DNA of 64,000 nucleotides from Aspidiotus rigidus (GCA_035079385.1 JAVHKY010000052.1:13082001-13146000); one strand, 5' to 3'; shown: positions 29,430 to 41,406, counted from the stretch's first letter. Notes: generated by a model from the sequence alone, not told the origin. A program made the numbers and translations.

Positions 29430-30660
29430 TTATGCCTGAACGTTCGTGAGCGTTGGAAAGATCATAGGTAATAAGAGGTTGAAAATTTAACCCCTTTTAA
29501 AATAGGTAAGGTAAAAAATTTACCTCATTTACCATAATTTAGAGAATAAATTCTGGAGTAAATTTTAGGAGTGAAATATTGATGAAAATGATATGAATTT
29601 ACCAATATTTAACCTGGATTGGAAAGTGTCCTGAAGACCAGTCTGTGGTATGAATTTTGCAATTATTGAGTCTGTCTTGAAAAGTGTCCTAGGCTTGCCC
29701 TCTGAAAATGAAATCCTCTATCCCGGCCTTGGTAAAAAAGTGATACACTATGTATCTACCTTGGTGAAAATGAAATCCTTGGTGAGTGTTATTTCAGTCA
29801 AATAAAGTCTAAAATAAGCTAAATACTGGTAATAAATTTTGCCTGAACGGCCATGAGCGTTGATAAATCATAGGTACAAATTTACCTTATTTATCGTATT
29901 CTAGAGAATAAATTTTGGGCAATATTCTAGGTCATATTATAGGATTGTAATTTTGTTGAAAATGACCAATATTTCATCTGGATTGGAGAGTGTTCTAAAA
30001 AAGTTAGCACGTTTGTGCACCTCTAAAATGTCCTAGAAAAAGTTAGCACGTTTGTGCACCTCTCAAAAGTCCTGGAAAAATTTAGCATGTTCATATCCTG
30101 GAAAAACACTCTATCCATACCTTGGATTTTTGAGCCTGAACGTTTGTACACCTTTTGGAATGACCCTGAACATTTGTACACTTTTTGAAAAGTTCATTTA
30201 TTGTATTTTAGAGGGGTAATATCTTAGGTCAAATTATAGGAGTGTAATTTTGTTGAAAATGGTTATGAATTTTACCATTATCGATTGTGATTTGGAAAGT
30301 GTCCCCAAGGTACCCAGAGTACTGGAAATATGTTAGAGTGATTTCTGTCAAATAAAGCTTAAATAAGGTTAAATAATATTAAAATAAATTTTTGCCTGAA
30401 CGTTTGTGAACCCTAAATTTGATTTGAAATATTATTCCAAAATTTGATGAAAATGATATGAATTTTACCAGTATTTAATCTGGTTTGGAAAGCGACTTAA
30501 AGACCCGTCAGTAAAATGATTTTCCTGAACGTTTGTGAGCCTTAAAAAATAACAGGTGAAAGGAGTATAATTTCTAGGAAGATGATATGAGTTTTACCTA
30601 TATTTAACCTGGACTGGAAAGTGTTCCAAAGACCCGTCAGTACTACTGTAGTATTATTCC
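29430..30660. repeat. Right array of the GCCTGAACGTTTGTGAGC / AAAGTGTCC repeats (inverted relative to 23 kb)
   Basis: Four or more degenerate copies begin at GCCTGAACGTTCGTGAGCG-like sites (about 29430, 29838, 30395, 30524), with AAAGTGTCCT and TCAGATAAAGCTTAAAT-type phrases. A short run of AAAGTTAGCACGTTTGTGCA at 29995-30070 mirrors the 40-60 bp unit of the left array. The orientation is opposite to 23066-24100. Confidence 0.85.
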
Positions 30661-33600
30661 AGACCTTAATAAAGAACGTAGATCGTTCAAAACACCGGTC
30701 AACTTTTTAAAATTATATTTTGCGGACCGAAGTGTGCTTAAACTTATTTCAAATAATTTCAATTTAAATCTAAGGTGATTAGAGTATGGGGAGGGGATAG
30801 AAAAATTAAAGGAACTGTTTTTAAAGCGCGTCTGTTTTCATGGTCCTTAACCTTTTTTATTGGAAACTTACAAAAATAGGGACAAAAGCAACACTGTCAC
30901 TTGTAACAAGATAATCTTTTGCACATCAGGTAGATGAAAAAATATGAACTAAATGTGTAACCCCTGCAGAAGCCTCCAGTAGAATAATTAGGACAGCCAT
31001 TCATTATACTTAGTATCTGAACAAAAAACGAAGGAAATATAAAACTGCTTGGCAGCAAAAGGTTTCGACTGTCCGCGAGTAGCAGTCCGTACACAAAATA
31101 ACTTATTAGACATGGTAATCAATAAGCAAACAGGCACAGCGTGCCAGTTTAGTAGGGCCTAAAATAGAGGTTATTCACGCTGGGACCGAGAAAAATGATC
31201 ACTATTTACATGTCGTTGTTGCATCCGAGTGCAGTTGTGCGTTAAAAGTGATAAATGAAAAGTGATTGTTAAAAGATGCTCATTTACAAAATTTTGCGAC
31301 CATTACTGACTAGGGCCGTTAATAGACGTGCATTGTTTGACATTTCATTTGATCGTTCTTTAGGAGGTAACGTTTTTTGGAGTGACTGTTTGTTTAAGGT
31401 TTCAAGGTTAGTGCCTAAAACGTACTCACATTTTTGTAATGGCTAAAAATTTTGTCCATTTGCTCCGACAGAAATCTCATCAACTCAATTTGCTGAGAAG
31501 TTGCGCTTGATATAAGTTCAACCTCTGACTACCCGAAAAAGAGAAATTGAGTTTGGAAAAATTCTTAACTTTGAACTGCGTATGTAGAATACGGTGTTTC
31601 TGATTGATAGCCCAAATGTGAATTAATAATATAAAGATAACCAAATGGCTAAAAATTAATTATCTTACATCCACATCTTTCAATCTCGAATAAAATTTGT
31701 AAAAATTTTTGTACATCTGAATTCTAAGAAAAAAAATTCGATCAAAAAACCCGAATTTTTCAAGTCTAATGACTCATATGATAACATCTACGTATCCTTA
31801 TCTTATAGGTACGTACCGGTAGGTATCATAACTACAGGGTCAGCTAGTAGATCTTTACCAACAAAGTAGAAACTTCATGCTTAGCAACTCTGTATAGTCG
31901 AGTATCCCAGCGTATTCATTGTATTCAAATAGCAAATCCTAGCAAGAAACGGTAAAAAAATATTTTGACATTTTTTCTAGTCCTTCCCATAGCTTATGGT
32001 CCTGAATGGAGTTTTCATTTTTTAAACTTGACTATTGTGTACTATTATTTCGACGCTCAAGAAAATCGATCGACACCATATTTATATAAATTCAAGAATA
32101 TTAGTGTAGGTACAACATCATAAAAATTTACTTAATATACAGCACCATATTTGGTTCAATATTAAAATGAATTTATTGTTGTTAACCTTTAAACAGGGAC
32201 GGTATTTCATACTCCGAAACAACTTTTTATCCTTCGGTATCACGCTGTCGCTCTGGTAACATTTATTAGCTCCGTATTTAGGGACTCTTTTTCATGATAT
32301 TTAGAACTCTTATGTGTGTAGTTATGACCTAATTCTTTCACGTTATATTAAGGTAACAAATGAGCTACAGTTCTGAAGTATCGTTAACAGTAGTTTTACG
32401 TACCTGAAGAGTAAGTACGACTAACTATCACGGTAAAAAGTGGAATCTCAAGGTAGGTACACTCTCGTATTTCAGCACTAGAGAAGTAGGCCTCAGTGAA
32501 AAATTTGCGAATAAAAGTCGTTAAAAGCGATTGAACTACGAATTCTCAACAATTTTGACAAATATGACCAACGATCCAACTATTTTTTGCATCGATCATT
32601 ATACGCTACCCCGGATTGAATTTCGAGTCGCAAAAGCTGTTACGTACAACTTTCTCGTTTTCTTCTACGCCACTAAATGGTATGAAGATGAATTAGTTGC
32701 ACTCACATAAACACGCGCACACACATATTAACACACAAGACACCGATTTTTTCAATGGATAACTAGGGAAAAAAAATAATACGTGTATTTGTAGACTGAA
32801 ATAAGATAACAAAATTATGAAGAGCGCAAATCTAAAATGACGACTGGAAGTTCTACAGTTAGGTCTGAATCAAATCGAACGGGCGCCCACATGGCCCGAA
32901 CGTTACCCTGAACGAGTCGAATTGGTAGTTGAATATTCTTAGATTTCTGAAGAAGGACACAAACAATGCGTCTGCGTGAAACTGCAATGAGGACGATGAC
33001 GACGACGACGGCAGCGTTATACCCTCTCGATTTACCCGCTAACCCTGATTTTTCGCTGAATATATTACAATCGTGACATAATCCACTATTTCGCTATACA
33101 CAATAAGGACTTCTTTACTCCGAGTTGGTTAAAAATTTTTGAATGTGCTCTTAATATCGTAACAGCTACAGTTCAACATTTCACTAAGAATGATTTTACG
33201 AGTATTAACGTTTCTTTCGCTGAAAAAATTGGTCAGGAAAAGACTTTCTCTTGTCTCATTTCTTTTGGGTACCTACATCAAATGAGCCGGCATATTATAG
33301 ATTTATATACTTTTTTGTTTTCTCCCATTCTTGTGACAACGTCGTTCCTAGCTTGTAAATTTATTCAATTACACGTTTTTATAGAAATTGAAAAATCGTT
33401 GGACGGATTCTAACGGTTATGAAAGGGATTTAAAGAAATATTCATTTAAAAAATCGCCAGATCCTGCGCTGCGCCTAGAAACTATCCAGTTAATTTTAGA
33501 CACGGTGTCGAAATTTCACTACATTCCTCCTCTGTAAAGACTAAGCGAACAATTTTTCCAAATTTCCTGACTATGTCATAATTTGGACATGGATCGCCTC

Positions 33601-34107
33601 TTTTCCAATTCGGAGCTTGAAGCGTCCTCTTCCCTCTGGAAGAGTCAGACCTCAAGTCAGACTTCAAAATTATTCTGAATCCTATACGCAGGAAAATTCA
33701 TACGGAAAATTTGTCAAAATATTCGCATGATTTCCACAATCGAAACGCGGTGCGGATCTACATTCCATAGTTGATGAATATATCGTTCTGCGCATTTTGG
33801 GAGGGAAAGCTAGATCTGACGGAAGTGTCTCAGGTTTGGTGTCTGAAATAACATACTAAAAGTCGGAACCTCTAACTGTATGGTTTACGGAGCTATGGCA
33901 AGTTCGTACCCCGTAAAATCAATTATTCGACGATATCTCAAAATCTGTTTGGCCTGTAGTATACGCAATATAGACAGATAGAGCGACCAAAAAAATATTT
34001 TGAAGTAACGAGTGGGACTACGTTGAAAAAATGCTTACGCAGCCGCATAAGCAACACACGACTTTTACAATCAAGTTTTTTGCTTAAACTTTAACTCTAA
34101 TACTCCA
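30661..34107. other. Intergenic, nothing recognised
   Basis: 3.4 kb of AT-rich DNA with no supported gene or repeat. A short GACGAC run (32995-33010) and CACACA runs near 32715 are the only low-complexity marks. Could contain a promoter or introns of a gene not visible here. Confidence 0.4.
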
Positions 34108-34705
34108 ATTTATTCAATGAATCGTTTTCTCAATAAGATACACACATCCTCACCATCTCTTGCCTCTCTAATTCATTCTTGATCATCTCCGATTCTCAAG
34201 CATCTTTTAATGTTGGTTGTTGTAGACTCACACACACACCCATCTCATCACTTATATCCTTCTTTCATGCTCTCATTGCGATTCTGATACCTCCCTCATT
34301 CAACATATCTTTTCCTGTCCCAAATTAGTTTTACTCCCGAACTCCCGACTTATCTCTCACAATCACATAGAAGCACTATCAGATGACTCTCCATTTGTTG
34401 TCAACATCTTTCAATTCTTCCAACAATTAAATTTCTTTTTCCACATCTTCACTTTTCAAAACCACTGAGCTCCCACTCTCTTAGTAACTCGTCAATTTAA
34501 AAGAAATCTAAATGTAAATTAAAAAAATGAAATAATTTTTACCTCTGCCTACAAGTTATCATTTCGCTTAAATCCTTTCTTCATAACTCCAACTTATTCT
34601 ATAAATCGTTCTCTCAATGAGGCTCACACATATCCTCACCACCTTTCGCCCCTCTACTCATAATTCATTCTTGATCATCTCCAATTCCCGAGCATCATTC
34701 CATGT
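34108..34705. repeat. Two direct copies of a ~105-bp segment
   Basis: TTGATCATCTCCGATTCTCA at about 34180 and TTGATCATCTCCAATTCCCG at about 34671 belong to segments (34108-34215, 34588-34705) that align throughout, including CGTT(T)TCTCAATAAG/CGTTCTCTCAATGAGG and CACACATCCTCACCA. The second copy abuts the Helitron fragment. Confidence 0.75.
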
Positions 34706-35093
34706 TATTTCCAGCTGCTCTTCTCTTCATGCAATCATAATTTGTATTCACGCTCTCATCGCAATCTATGAGAGAATAACCGAAATCTTCCAATAGAAAT
34801 GCATTTTTATTCCAAAGCATACAATGAAAATGAACGTAACCCTTTCTTTGAAATTCATTACGCTCACCAAAATCTGTAACATTATGTTCTTCAAAAATGC
34901 CAACATCCTCTATTTTCATTAATTTGAATAATGCTGAAAATTTATTATCACAGTATTTTACAACGCTTACAGGATCAGATCTAATCAAAGCAACTTTTTC
35001 TTCACTAGTCAATTCAAGTACTTCATCTTGAGAAACATCAGATCTATTTTCCCTCAAATTTTTCAAAACAATCAACAATTCATACCAATTCAA
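34695..35093 (-). pseudogene. Helitron Rep (HUH) domain fragment
   Basis: A 132-codon minus-strand frame contains SDPVSVVKYCDNKFSALFKL, then VTDFGERNEFQRKGYVHFHC and MLWNKNAF. This matches the Helitron-like N-terminal/Rep domain, in which a two-histidine HUH motif (here HFH in GYVHFHCMLW) coordinates the metal for nicking during rolling-circle transposition. The catalytic tyrosine region and helicase are not present, so it is a fragment; the frame itself is undamaged. Confidence 0.82.
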
Positions 35094-35852
35094 AACATTA
35101 CAAGAAATGGTGAAAAAAAAAAGGTAGGGCGTCCTATTTGCCTAACCATTGCCATAAGTTCTCGGGTGACTGAGTCTCTTAGTTTTTTTTTTCTAATTGA
35201 CTGTTATGTAACAGAAATTTATTTTATAATTTTTTTCAAAAGATTTGGAGCTTCTTTTCCTACCTAGATGTAAAGCTCAAGAGATCTTGATTTTTTCTAT
35301 GTCAAGATCTGGAGACCAAGAGATCTGCATCTTTGTTCCACTCTGGTCTGGAATCTCAGAGACTTAATATTTGTATGTACGGTAGGTATTACCACTCGTA
35401 TTTATTTTTTTGTAACTTGGTCATATTGTAGTATTATTATATTTGAATATGTGCACCTACAATTTTTTTGAGAATCGGATAAACAGTTCTCGAGAAATTT
35501 CCAATTTTTTGAAAAATTTCTTAGTATTATCAAGTAGCTGATGATAGCATGAATACAATTTATGATAGGACGAAAAGAAAAGCGACTGGAAACATCTTCA
35601 AGTCATGCCAGGTATTAGAGGAAATTAAGAGTTGAGGCACTCTGCTTCATATCCAGAATGACCTGTCAATAATGCCAAATATTTGTAGAATGAACAATAA
35701 AACTCAGTTTATAAATTTTATCACTATGACGTCCCCTCCCCCTGCCCAAACTGCTACGAGGCTATAACAATTGTTTAATTGAAAATAATCTTACCATCTC
35801 CTGAGATACCTCAAATCAACTATGAACCACTATCAATTATGTACACACACAT

Positions 35853-36145
35853 GAAAAAATGACGTATAAATCAATAATTAATTAAGAATGAAGTCACCGA
35901 CGTCGTCTAGCAGCATACTTGATGAAGACTAAAAAATTGTACTCAATCATTCAAACTCAAAGTTTTCTCTATCGAGTATGACTAATGATAATGAAAAAAA
36001 ATGAACAATCCGCCATTGCCACTATCCGTTCAAAAACGAATTTACAAAACAAAAATTCAACAAAACAAAATTCAAGGCTAGAGGGGCTGTGGGAAGCGAG
36101 ATACAAGGGTACTAAATTTGGATAAAATATCATCGAAAATAAAAT
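35853..36145. repeat. Long direct repeat, copy 1
   Basis: Begins at AAAAAATGACGTATAAATCA and includes TATCGAGTATGACTAATGAT, then AGGGGCTGTGGGAAGCGAGA. It is repeated with high identity at 40030-40335. The preceding CTCAAATCAACTATGAACCA (about 35807-35826) is repeated just before the gag insertion at 38659, so the unit is longer than the second uninterrupted block suggests. Confidence 0.85.
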
Positions 36146-36199
36146 AAAACAAACATGAGATAAGCAGGTAATCTTTAGTTAACATAATAAAGGAATTAC

Positions 36200-36405
36200 C
36201 TCCCCCTATCTTATATAGGTCGATATTTTTTCAAGTCCCGCTTCTATCATATATAGCTCGCTTCTATCATATATAGCTCGAAAGTCGAAATTATTACAAG
36301 TCCCCCTCCTATCATATATAGCCCGAGAGTCGAAATTTTTCCAAGTTTTTTGTTTAACGGCGCACGGCAAAATTTTCAAAAGTCCCTCATAGAACAAGTT
36401 TCCTG
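36200..36405. repeat. Family A element fragment
   Basis: Contains two to three 45-bp-type units (TATCATATATAGCTCG and CAAGTCCCCCTCC), then the element end: GTTTAACGGCGCACGG and CATAGAACAAGTTTCCTG, a degenerate form of the AACAGGTTCCCTG terminus. Confidence 0.8.
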
Positions 36406-36779
36406 TTCAAATAAATAATGATACAAATTTTAAAAACTAATACTCCTACGAATATCCATAATAATTCAATAGGATTGAGCGTAACCTATAAAATCGATTC
36501 TTAGCCTAGTATTGGTCTAGTATACTGAATATGAAGCTGAGTGCCTCAATCCTTAATTTCCTCCAATACCTGGCATCACTTGAAGATGTCTCCAGCCGCT
36601 CTTCTTTTCGTCCTCTCATAAATTGTATTCATGCTCTCATCAGCTACTCGATAATACTGAGAAATTTTTCAAAAAATTGAAAATTTCTCGAGAACTACTT
36701 ATCCGATTCTCAAAAAAATTACAGGTACGCATCTTCAAATATAATAATACTACAACATGACCAAGTTACCAAAAAAATC

Positions 36780-37015
36780 CATGGAATCTCCAGCTGCTAT
36801 TCCTCTCGTGCACTCTTAGATTGTATTCATGCTATCATATCACAATTTTCTATACAAGCTCCATCCCAAGATTCTTCATCTGGGAATGCAGCTACACAAA
36901 AAAAAAATCGATTTCGAGGCCAAAGAAGCAACCAATCACCCACCAGTCAAACTCTCATTCCTTCCCTAACGCTTCAACATTTCCAAACGTAATAACAAAA
37001 AAACCTACGAAACGT
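36780..37015. repeat. Direct repeat with 38270-38500
   Basis: Shared phrases include CCATCCCAAGATTCTTCATC, AAAGAAGCAACCAATCACCC and CATTTCCAAACGTA. The two copies sit on either side of the family A element at 37288-37925. Confidence 0.8.
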
Positions 37016-37287
37016 CTCCAGAAAATTCACTCTCCTCCCCCTGTCCACATTGTTACGAGGCTATAACAGTGGTTTCTGCGATCTTTGCAACTGATAATTC
37101 GATTACTTTCAATATGATTAAGCGTGACCTACAGAATCGTATTAAGTGAATTGGAAACGCGCTGAAGAATTTACTATCAATTAATCGTCGAGAAAATTGT
37201 TGGTACCCATCTTAAGATATTATGAGACTATAACTTATCTAAGACTCGAAAAACGACGGCTTCCTTAACGAAGTTAAAGGAGGAACG

Positions 37288-37925
37288 CAGGGAACCTGTT
37301 TTATGGATCATATGAGATTTGATATTGAGAATTCAAGAAAGCCTAGACCGAGATAAAGCTAGTATAAAAAAGGCCTAGACCTATTATAAGCCTAGTATAA
37401 TATAGTTTGAGAGGCAACATTTTTTCTCGAATCCCGAGCTATATATGATAGGAGGAGGACTTAGAAAACTTTCGACTCTCAAGCCATATATGATAGAAGA
37501 GGGACTCAGAAATCCCGGTAAACATTGTTCCCACTTGAAGCGCTCAAATATAGAGGGCTTCAGGGACACAAAAAGGAAACAGGGCTTCAAATGGGGATTA
37601 AAAGGGTAGTTTTTCCCAAATTAAGCCCTGTTTCCTTTTTGTGTCCCTGAAGCCCTTTATATTTGAGGGCTTCATGAGGGCTTCAATAGGGAAGTAAGAG
37701 GGGAACAGGGAATCAACAGGGCTTCAGAGGGTAGTTTTTCCCAGGGGCTTCAGAGGGCTTCAAATTGTTTACCGGGATATTCCTATCATAATGGCTCGAG
37801 AGTCGACATTTTTCTAAGTCCCTCTACTATCATAAATAGCTAGAGAATCGAAATATTTTCCAAGTTTTTTGTTGGACGGCGCAGAATAAATTTCTCACAA
37901 AGCGCCCCACACAACAGGTTCCCTG
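37288..37925. mobile_element. Family A TIR element carrying 45-bp units, with nested MITE
   Basis: Ends are CAGGGAACCTGTT (37288-37300) and AACAGGTTCCCTG (37913-37925), perfect 13-bp inverted repeats. Inside are CTAGACC/AGCCTAGTATA phrases and several 45-bp-type units (GAGCTATATATGATAGGAGG). A nested MITE occupies 37513-37777. The inner left part (37253-37415) is an inverted copy of 46732-46907. Confidence 0.82.
37513..37777. mobile_element. Nested MITE, TCCCGGTAAACA ends
   Basis: Left end TCCCGGTAAACA, right end TGTTTACCGGGA, with long internal complementarity (GGGCTTCAGGGACACAAAAA and its complement, GGAAACAGGGCTT with AAGCCCTGTTTCC). GGGCTTCA recurs about seven times. It interrupts a family A 45-bp unit. 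Confidence 0.85.
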
Positions 37926-37999
37926 TTACAAATAAAAATTCATCCAGTAGTTTACGGAGATCCGCGGACAAAAAAAAATTATTTATGCCTAAATATAGG

Positions 38000-38658
38000 C
38001 CTATACGTGCAAAGAAACCTGGTTCTTTTCAGGCTGAAAATAATAAAGGGCCTCCAAAGCGTCGAGAAAGATCACTGCTTTGTCCCCCTGTCACCCTTGC
38101 TGCAGATGTAATACCTCACTTTTCGAGCTAGAAAAGTCGGTAAAAAACGAGCTTTACAGTCACTTTTTCCGATACATTATTCATAGCCAGTATTAGTTTA
38201 GTATACTGTATATTACGTTGAGTTTCTCAATTCTTTATCACCTCCGATTCCTGGAATCTCTTAATGCTATCTCCAGCTGATATTCCTCGCGGTACACTCA
38301 TAAATTGTATTCACGCTATCATCACTATTTTCCATGCAAACTCCATCCCAAGATTCTTCATCTGGGAATCCAGCTACAAGGAGATCCCGAAAAACTAAAA
38401 AAATCAATGTCGAAGCCAAAGAAGCAACCAATCACCCACCAGTCAACCCTCATTCCTTCCCTCACGCTCCAACATTTCCAAACGTATCAACAAAATACCT
38501 CACTTTTCTATCTAGAAAAGTCGGTAAAAAAATATATAGCACCCCGAGCCTGGTTCACTCGTTAGTTTAACCTCAAATCTCACTCAAAAAAGCCAGTCTA
38601 AATGGAATAAAATGGTATTTCCATCTCCCGAGACACCTCAAATCAACTATGAACCAGG
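38000..38658. repeat. Mosaic of dispersed repeats before the gag insertion
   Basis: 38045-38150 (CGTCGAGAAAGATCACTGC, then CTAGAAAAGTCGGTAAAA) recurs at 43800-43905. 38270-38500 repeats 36780-37015. CTCAAATCAACTATGAACCA ends at 38658, where the gag fragment begins. No gene of its own. Confidence 0.7.
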
Positions 38659-39604
38659 CTTATTTTGCGGTACTTTCAGGTAATTACTATTTGTGTGATT
38701 ATTATTTGCACCGTTTTGTCGTTGAGGTTTATCCAATATATTAATTTTACTGAATAGGGTATTTATGGAGTCGATTTCTTCTCTATCTAATTTTTCACGG
38801 ACTGACGGTGGTAGCCCTGCGACTATCGTACATATTTTCATATTATCAGAAATACGCGGATCCATATCGAATAACATTTTTAATTTCTTAAGCGCGTAAT
38901 CGGTTAACGAGCCTGCGGTAAAACGATAATATAACGCGGAACATACATCAGACCAACCTTTCGATGAAAAAGCGTTAAGGAAAGATTGCCTCCATGGCTC
39001 CCAGGTGTCCTTCCTCAAGATCGTTCGCGTAGCCTGGTACCAGTCATTGGCGGGTCCTTCCAGAAATAAGCGGATGACTATCCAATAATTTTTTTCGGCG
39101 ATCTGAAGTCGTTTGCATTCGTCCTCGAGCATGTTGAGGGGTAGCTGCGTTGTAATTTCGACCGTTGAATTTTTCGATCACTGCGTCTTTAAGGATCGTC
39201 GACAGCGATTTCATAGCCGGTGTGGGGTTCGTCTGCGATGCATTAGTTGGCGATATTGGTGGTTGAGGTTGGACCTCTTCTTTATCAGACGTGTAGATTC
39301 CGGCCAGCAGTTCGCCTTTAAACGTGGGGTTTCCGTCATCGTCGAGGTAGATTTTTTGTAGCTCGGTGGTTAAACGTATAAACGGATTGCGGTATGTGTT
39401 ACGTACCGTAAGCGCTCGTTTCGCGCTTTTTGCCGGTCCCGTTTTCATCAATTCGTCATGGTGAGCGATATCCTGGAGATCAGGCGGGAACGCAAAAACT
39501 TCCTCCATGTCCTCCAATTGGATTCGTTTAATTTTGTGGACAGTCGTTTTTCCATCAGTAGATGCTTCGGTGGCAATAAGGAAGCGAGCTTTTACATCCG
39601 ACAT
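38647..39604 (-). pseudogene. Retrotransposon gag, frameshifted and truncated
   Basis: ATG at 39604 gives MSDVKARFLIATEAS, then a linker rich in P/T, then IEKFNGRNYNAAT. A one-base shift in a C-run near 39145 moves to the frame LNMLEDECKRLQI, then RLFLEGPANDWYQ, WEPWRQSFLNAF and LTDYALKKLKMLF. The pattern (FNG, W/L..FE..C, FL.GPA.DWY, W..F...F) is that of insect LTR-retrotransposon gag proteins. The zinc knuckle is absent because the element ends at 38659. Superfamily (Ty3/gypsy or other) is not certain. Confidence 0.82.
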
Positions 39605-40029
39605 TTTCTTATTTTGACGCGAATGAGAAAAAAAAATACGTAAAGAAAGTATTTCGATTTGTAAGTCCGTGGAGACTTCACGAATAAAAAAGAAGTAAAA
39701 AACAGTGTAATCGATGCTTTTATTGCAAATTAATTTAGAATCGAAATACAAAGCTCCTTACTTCGAACGAGAGCGAGAAAACGAACGTATGAGAGGTCCG
39801 TAGACCGAACAAGTGAATATTTAAGTGTACATTAGGTCGAAGACCAAAAGAGTGTCAAATATTGGGTAGTGTATCACGTATTGTCATGCATGCAACAATC
39901 TGATTATATTGTGAGCGAAAATGATAATTACAGGGCGTTATCGTCCGACGTGTCTAAACGAGGAAGATAGAACGAACTGTATTTATTGACGAGTCGAAGA
40001 GTATTGGGTCGAGACTTACATGTATACAT
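38659..40029 (-). mobile_element. LTR retrotransposon fragment (5' end and gag) inserted in a repeat copy
   Basis: The repeat unit seen intact at about 35790-36145 is interrupted here between CTATGAACCA (38658) and AAAAATGACGTATAAATC (40030). The inserted ~1.37 kb holds a minus-strand gag (38647-39604) preceded by about 420 bp (39605-40029) that could be 5' leader and LTR remnant. No second LTR, pol or primer-binding site was found. The 3' side stops abruptly within gag, so the fragment was cut by deletion or captured during double-strand break repair. Confidence 0.65.
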
Positions 40030-40335
40030 CAAAAAATGACGTATAAATCAATAATTAATTAAGAATGAAGTCACCAAGGTAGTCTCGCATCGGCACACTT
40101 GATGAAGATTAAAAAATTGTACTTAATCATTCAAATTCAAGGTTTTCACTATCGAGTATGACTAATAATAATGAAAAATAAAATGAACAACTCGCCATTA
40201 CCACTATCCGTTCAAAAACAAATTTAACAGAACAAATAAAATTTGACAAAACAAAATTCAAGGCTCTAGGGGCTGTGGGAAGCGAGATACAAGTGTACTA
40301 AATTTGAATAAAATATCATGGAAAATAAAATTCAA
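40030..40335. repeat. Long direct repeat, copy 2
   Basis: Copy of 35853-36145 with small substitutions; it follows directly on the gag-bearing insertion. Confidence 0.85.
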
Positions 40336-40498
40336 TGAACTCTTAGTTAAGAATGAAACAAGAATGAACCTGTTGAATAATAAATAAATAAAAGGTTCTT
40401 CATCACAATACACGTACTGATAACAAAAGTGGTAAAAGGATAGGAAAATACCCTTCTCCTAACGTAAGCAGCTACTCGCAGCTATTTATATAAAGCTA

Positions 40499-40832
40499 CT
40501 CGAAATACTCAAAAATTTCTCAAAAAATTGAAAATTTCTCGAGAACTACTGATCCAATCCTCAAAAAAATTGCAGGTGCACATCTTCAGATATAATACTA
40601 CAATGTAGCCAAGTTTCAAAAAAATCCATCGGGTAGTTTCGAAGGAGTTCCGCCAACAAGAACATACTCGAAATACTGCAAAATTTCTCAATAAATTGGA
40701 AATTTCTCGAGAACTACGTCATCCGATTCTCAAAAAAATTGCACGTGCACATCTTCAGATATAATACTACAATATGGCCAAGTTACAAAAAATCTATCGG
40801 GTAGTTTCGGAGGAGTTCCGCCAACGAAAAAA
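40499..40832. repeat. 168-bp tandem duplication (family B related)
   Basis: Copies start with CTCGAAATACT at 40499 and 40667. Both carry TTTCTCGAGAACTAC, GCACATCTTCAGATATAATA and GGGTAGTTTCG(A/G)AGGAGTTC. Confidence 0.9.
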
Positions 40833-40858
40833 TCATATATATATATATATATAAATAT
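40832..40858. repeat. (AT)n microsatellite
   Basis: About ten AT dinucleotides directly after the 168-bp tandem. Confidence 0.85.
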
Positions 40859-40980
40859 AGAACGGGTGTTAATTCCTCCGAATATAAGTGGAATGAACGT
40901 CAACTCCTCCAAAATCGGAGGAGTATGTTACCCTTTTTAATATTTTTCTCATTCAGTGCAGCCAGGGGTAGGGTTGAAAA

Positions 40981-41406
40981 TAGTATATTACACGGCATGG
41001 CTCGAAAGTGTGTGTTTACATGGCAAGAAAGTGTGTGTTTACATGGCGAGGACAATAGTTTGCAGAGCGAGCGCAGCGAGTGTAGCAAATGTCCGAGACA
41101 TGTAAACACACTTCGAGTTATGCCGTGTAAGGTACTTTTTTGTATACCCAAATCGAATTGAAACTTTCGAGGATGTTCCTTTGAAGTGATTCTCCTGATT
41201 GTAGTCGATCATAGATCATATAACATACTAGATATACGATACATTTTACAACGGACATCTAGTGACGTCAAGCTAACATGACTTCTTTACATGCCATGGC
41301 TTGTAAAATCCTTTACATACCGAGCGTTTCGCTTCATTAGTAAAGCAGTGCTTTCCGTGGAGTTAATCGCCATTGAAAGTTTCAGTTTCGATTTGGGTAT
41401 GCAAAA
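40981..41406. mobile_element. Composite hairpin element, copy 1
   Basis: Two adjacent foldbacks. The first pairs TTACACGGCATGGCTCGAAA with CTTCGAGTTATGCCGTGTAA; its GTGTGTGTTTACATGGC phrase is locally duplicated (22 bp). The second runs from TACCCAAATCGAATTGAAAC to GTTTCAGTTTCGATTTGGGT-like. The whole block is repeated in opposite orientation at 52540-52944 with high identity. Confidence 0.88.

Larger units (their letters stand above)
35415..36769. repeat. Inverted repeat pair (family B), 226- and 229-bp arms
   Basis: Arm 1 (35415-35640) starts TAACTTGGTCATATTGTAGT and ends GAGTTGAGGCAC. Arm 2 (36541-36769) starts GTGCCTCAATCCTTAATTTC and ends TGACCAAGTTA. They align along their length in opposite orientation. 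Both contain TTTCTCGAGAAC(T)A and GAGAATCGGATAA-type phrases also seen in the 168-bp tandem at 40499 and near 55360. Confidence 0.85.

Noticed and set aside
30661..34107. Promoter or gene in the 3.4-kb quiet region
   Set aside because: GACGAC and CACACA runs and scattered acceptor-like tracts were seen, but no coding signal supports a call.
35853..40335. The two ~300-bp direct repeats as LTRs of the gag-bearing element
   Set aside because: The preceding sequence CTCAAATCAACTATGAACCA is also duplicated, showing these are copies of a larger dispersed repeat, one of which was later interrupted by the gag fragment.
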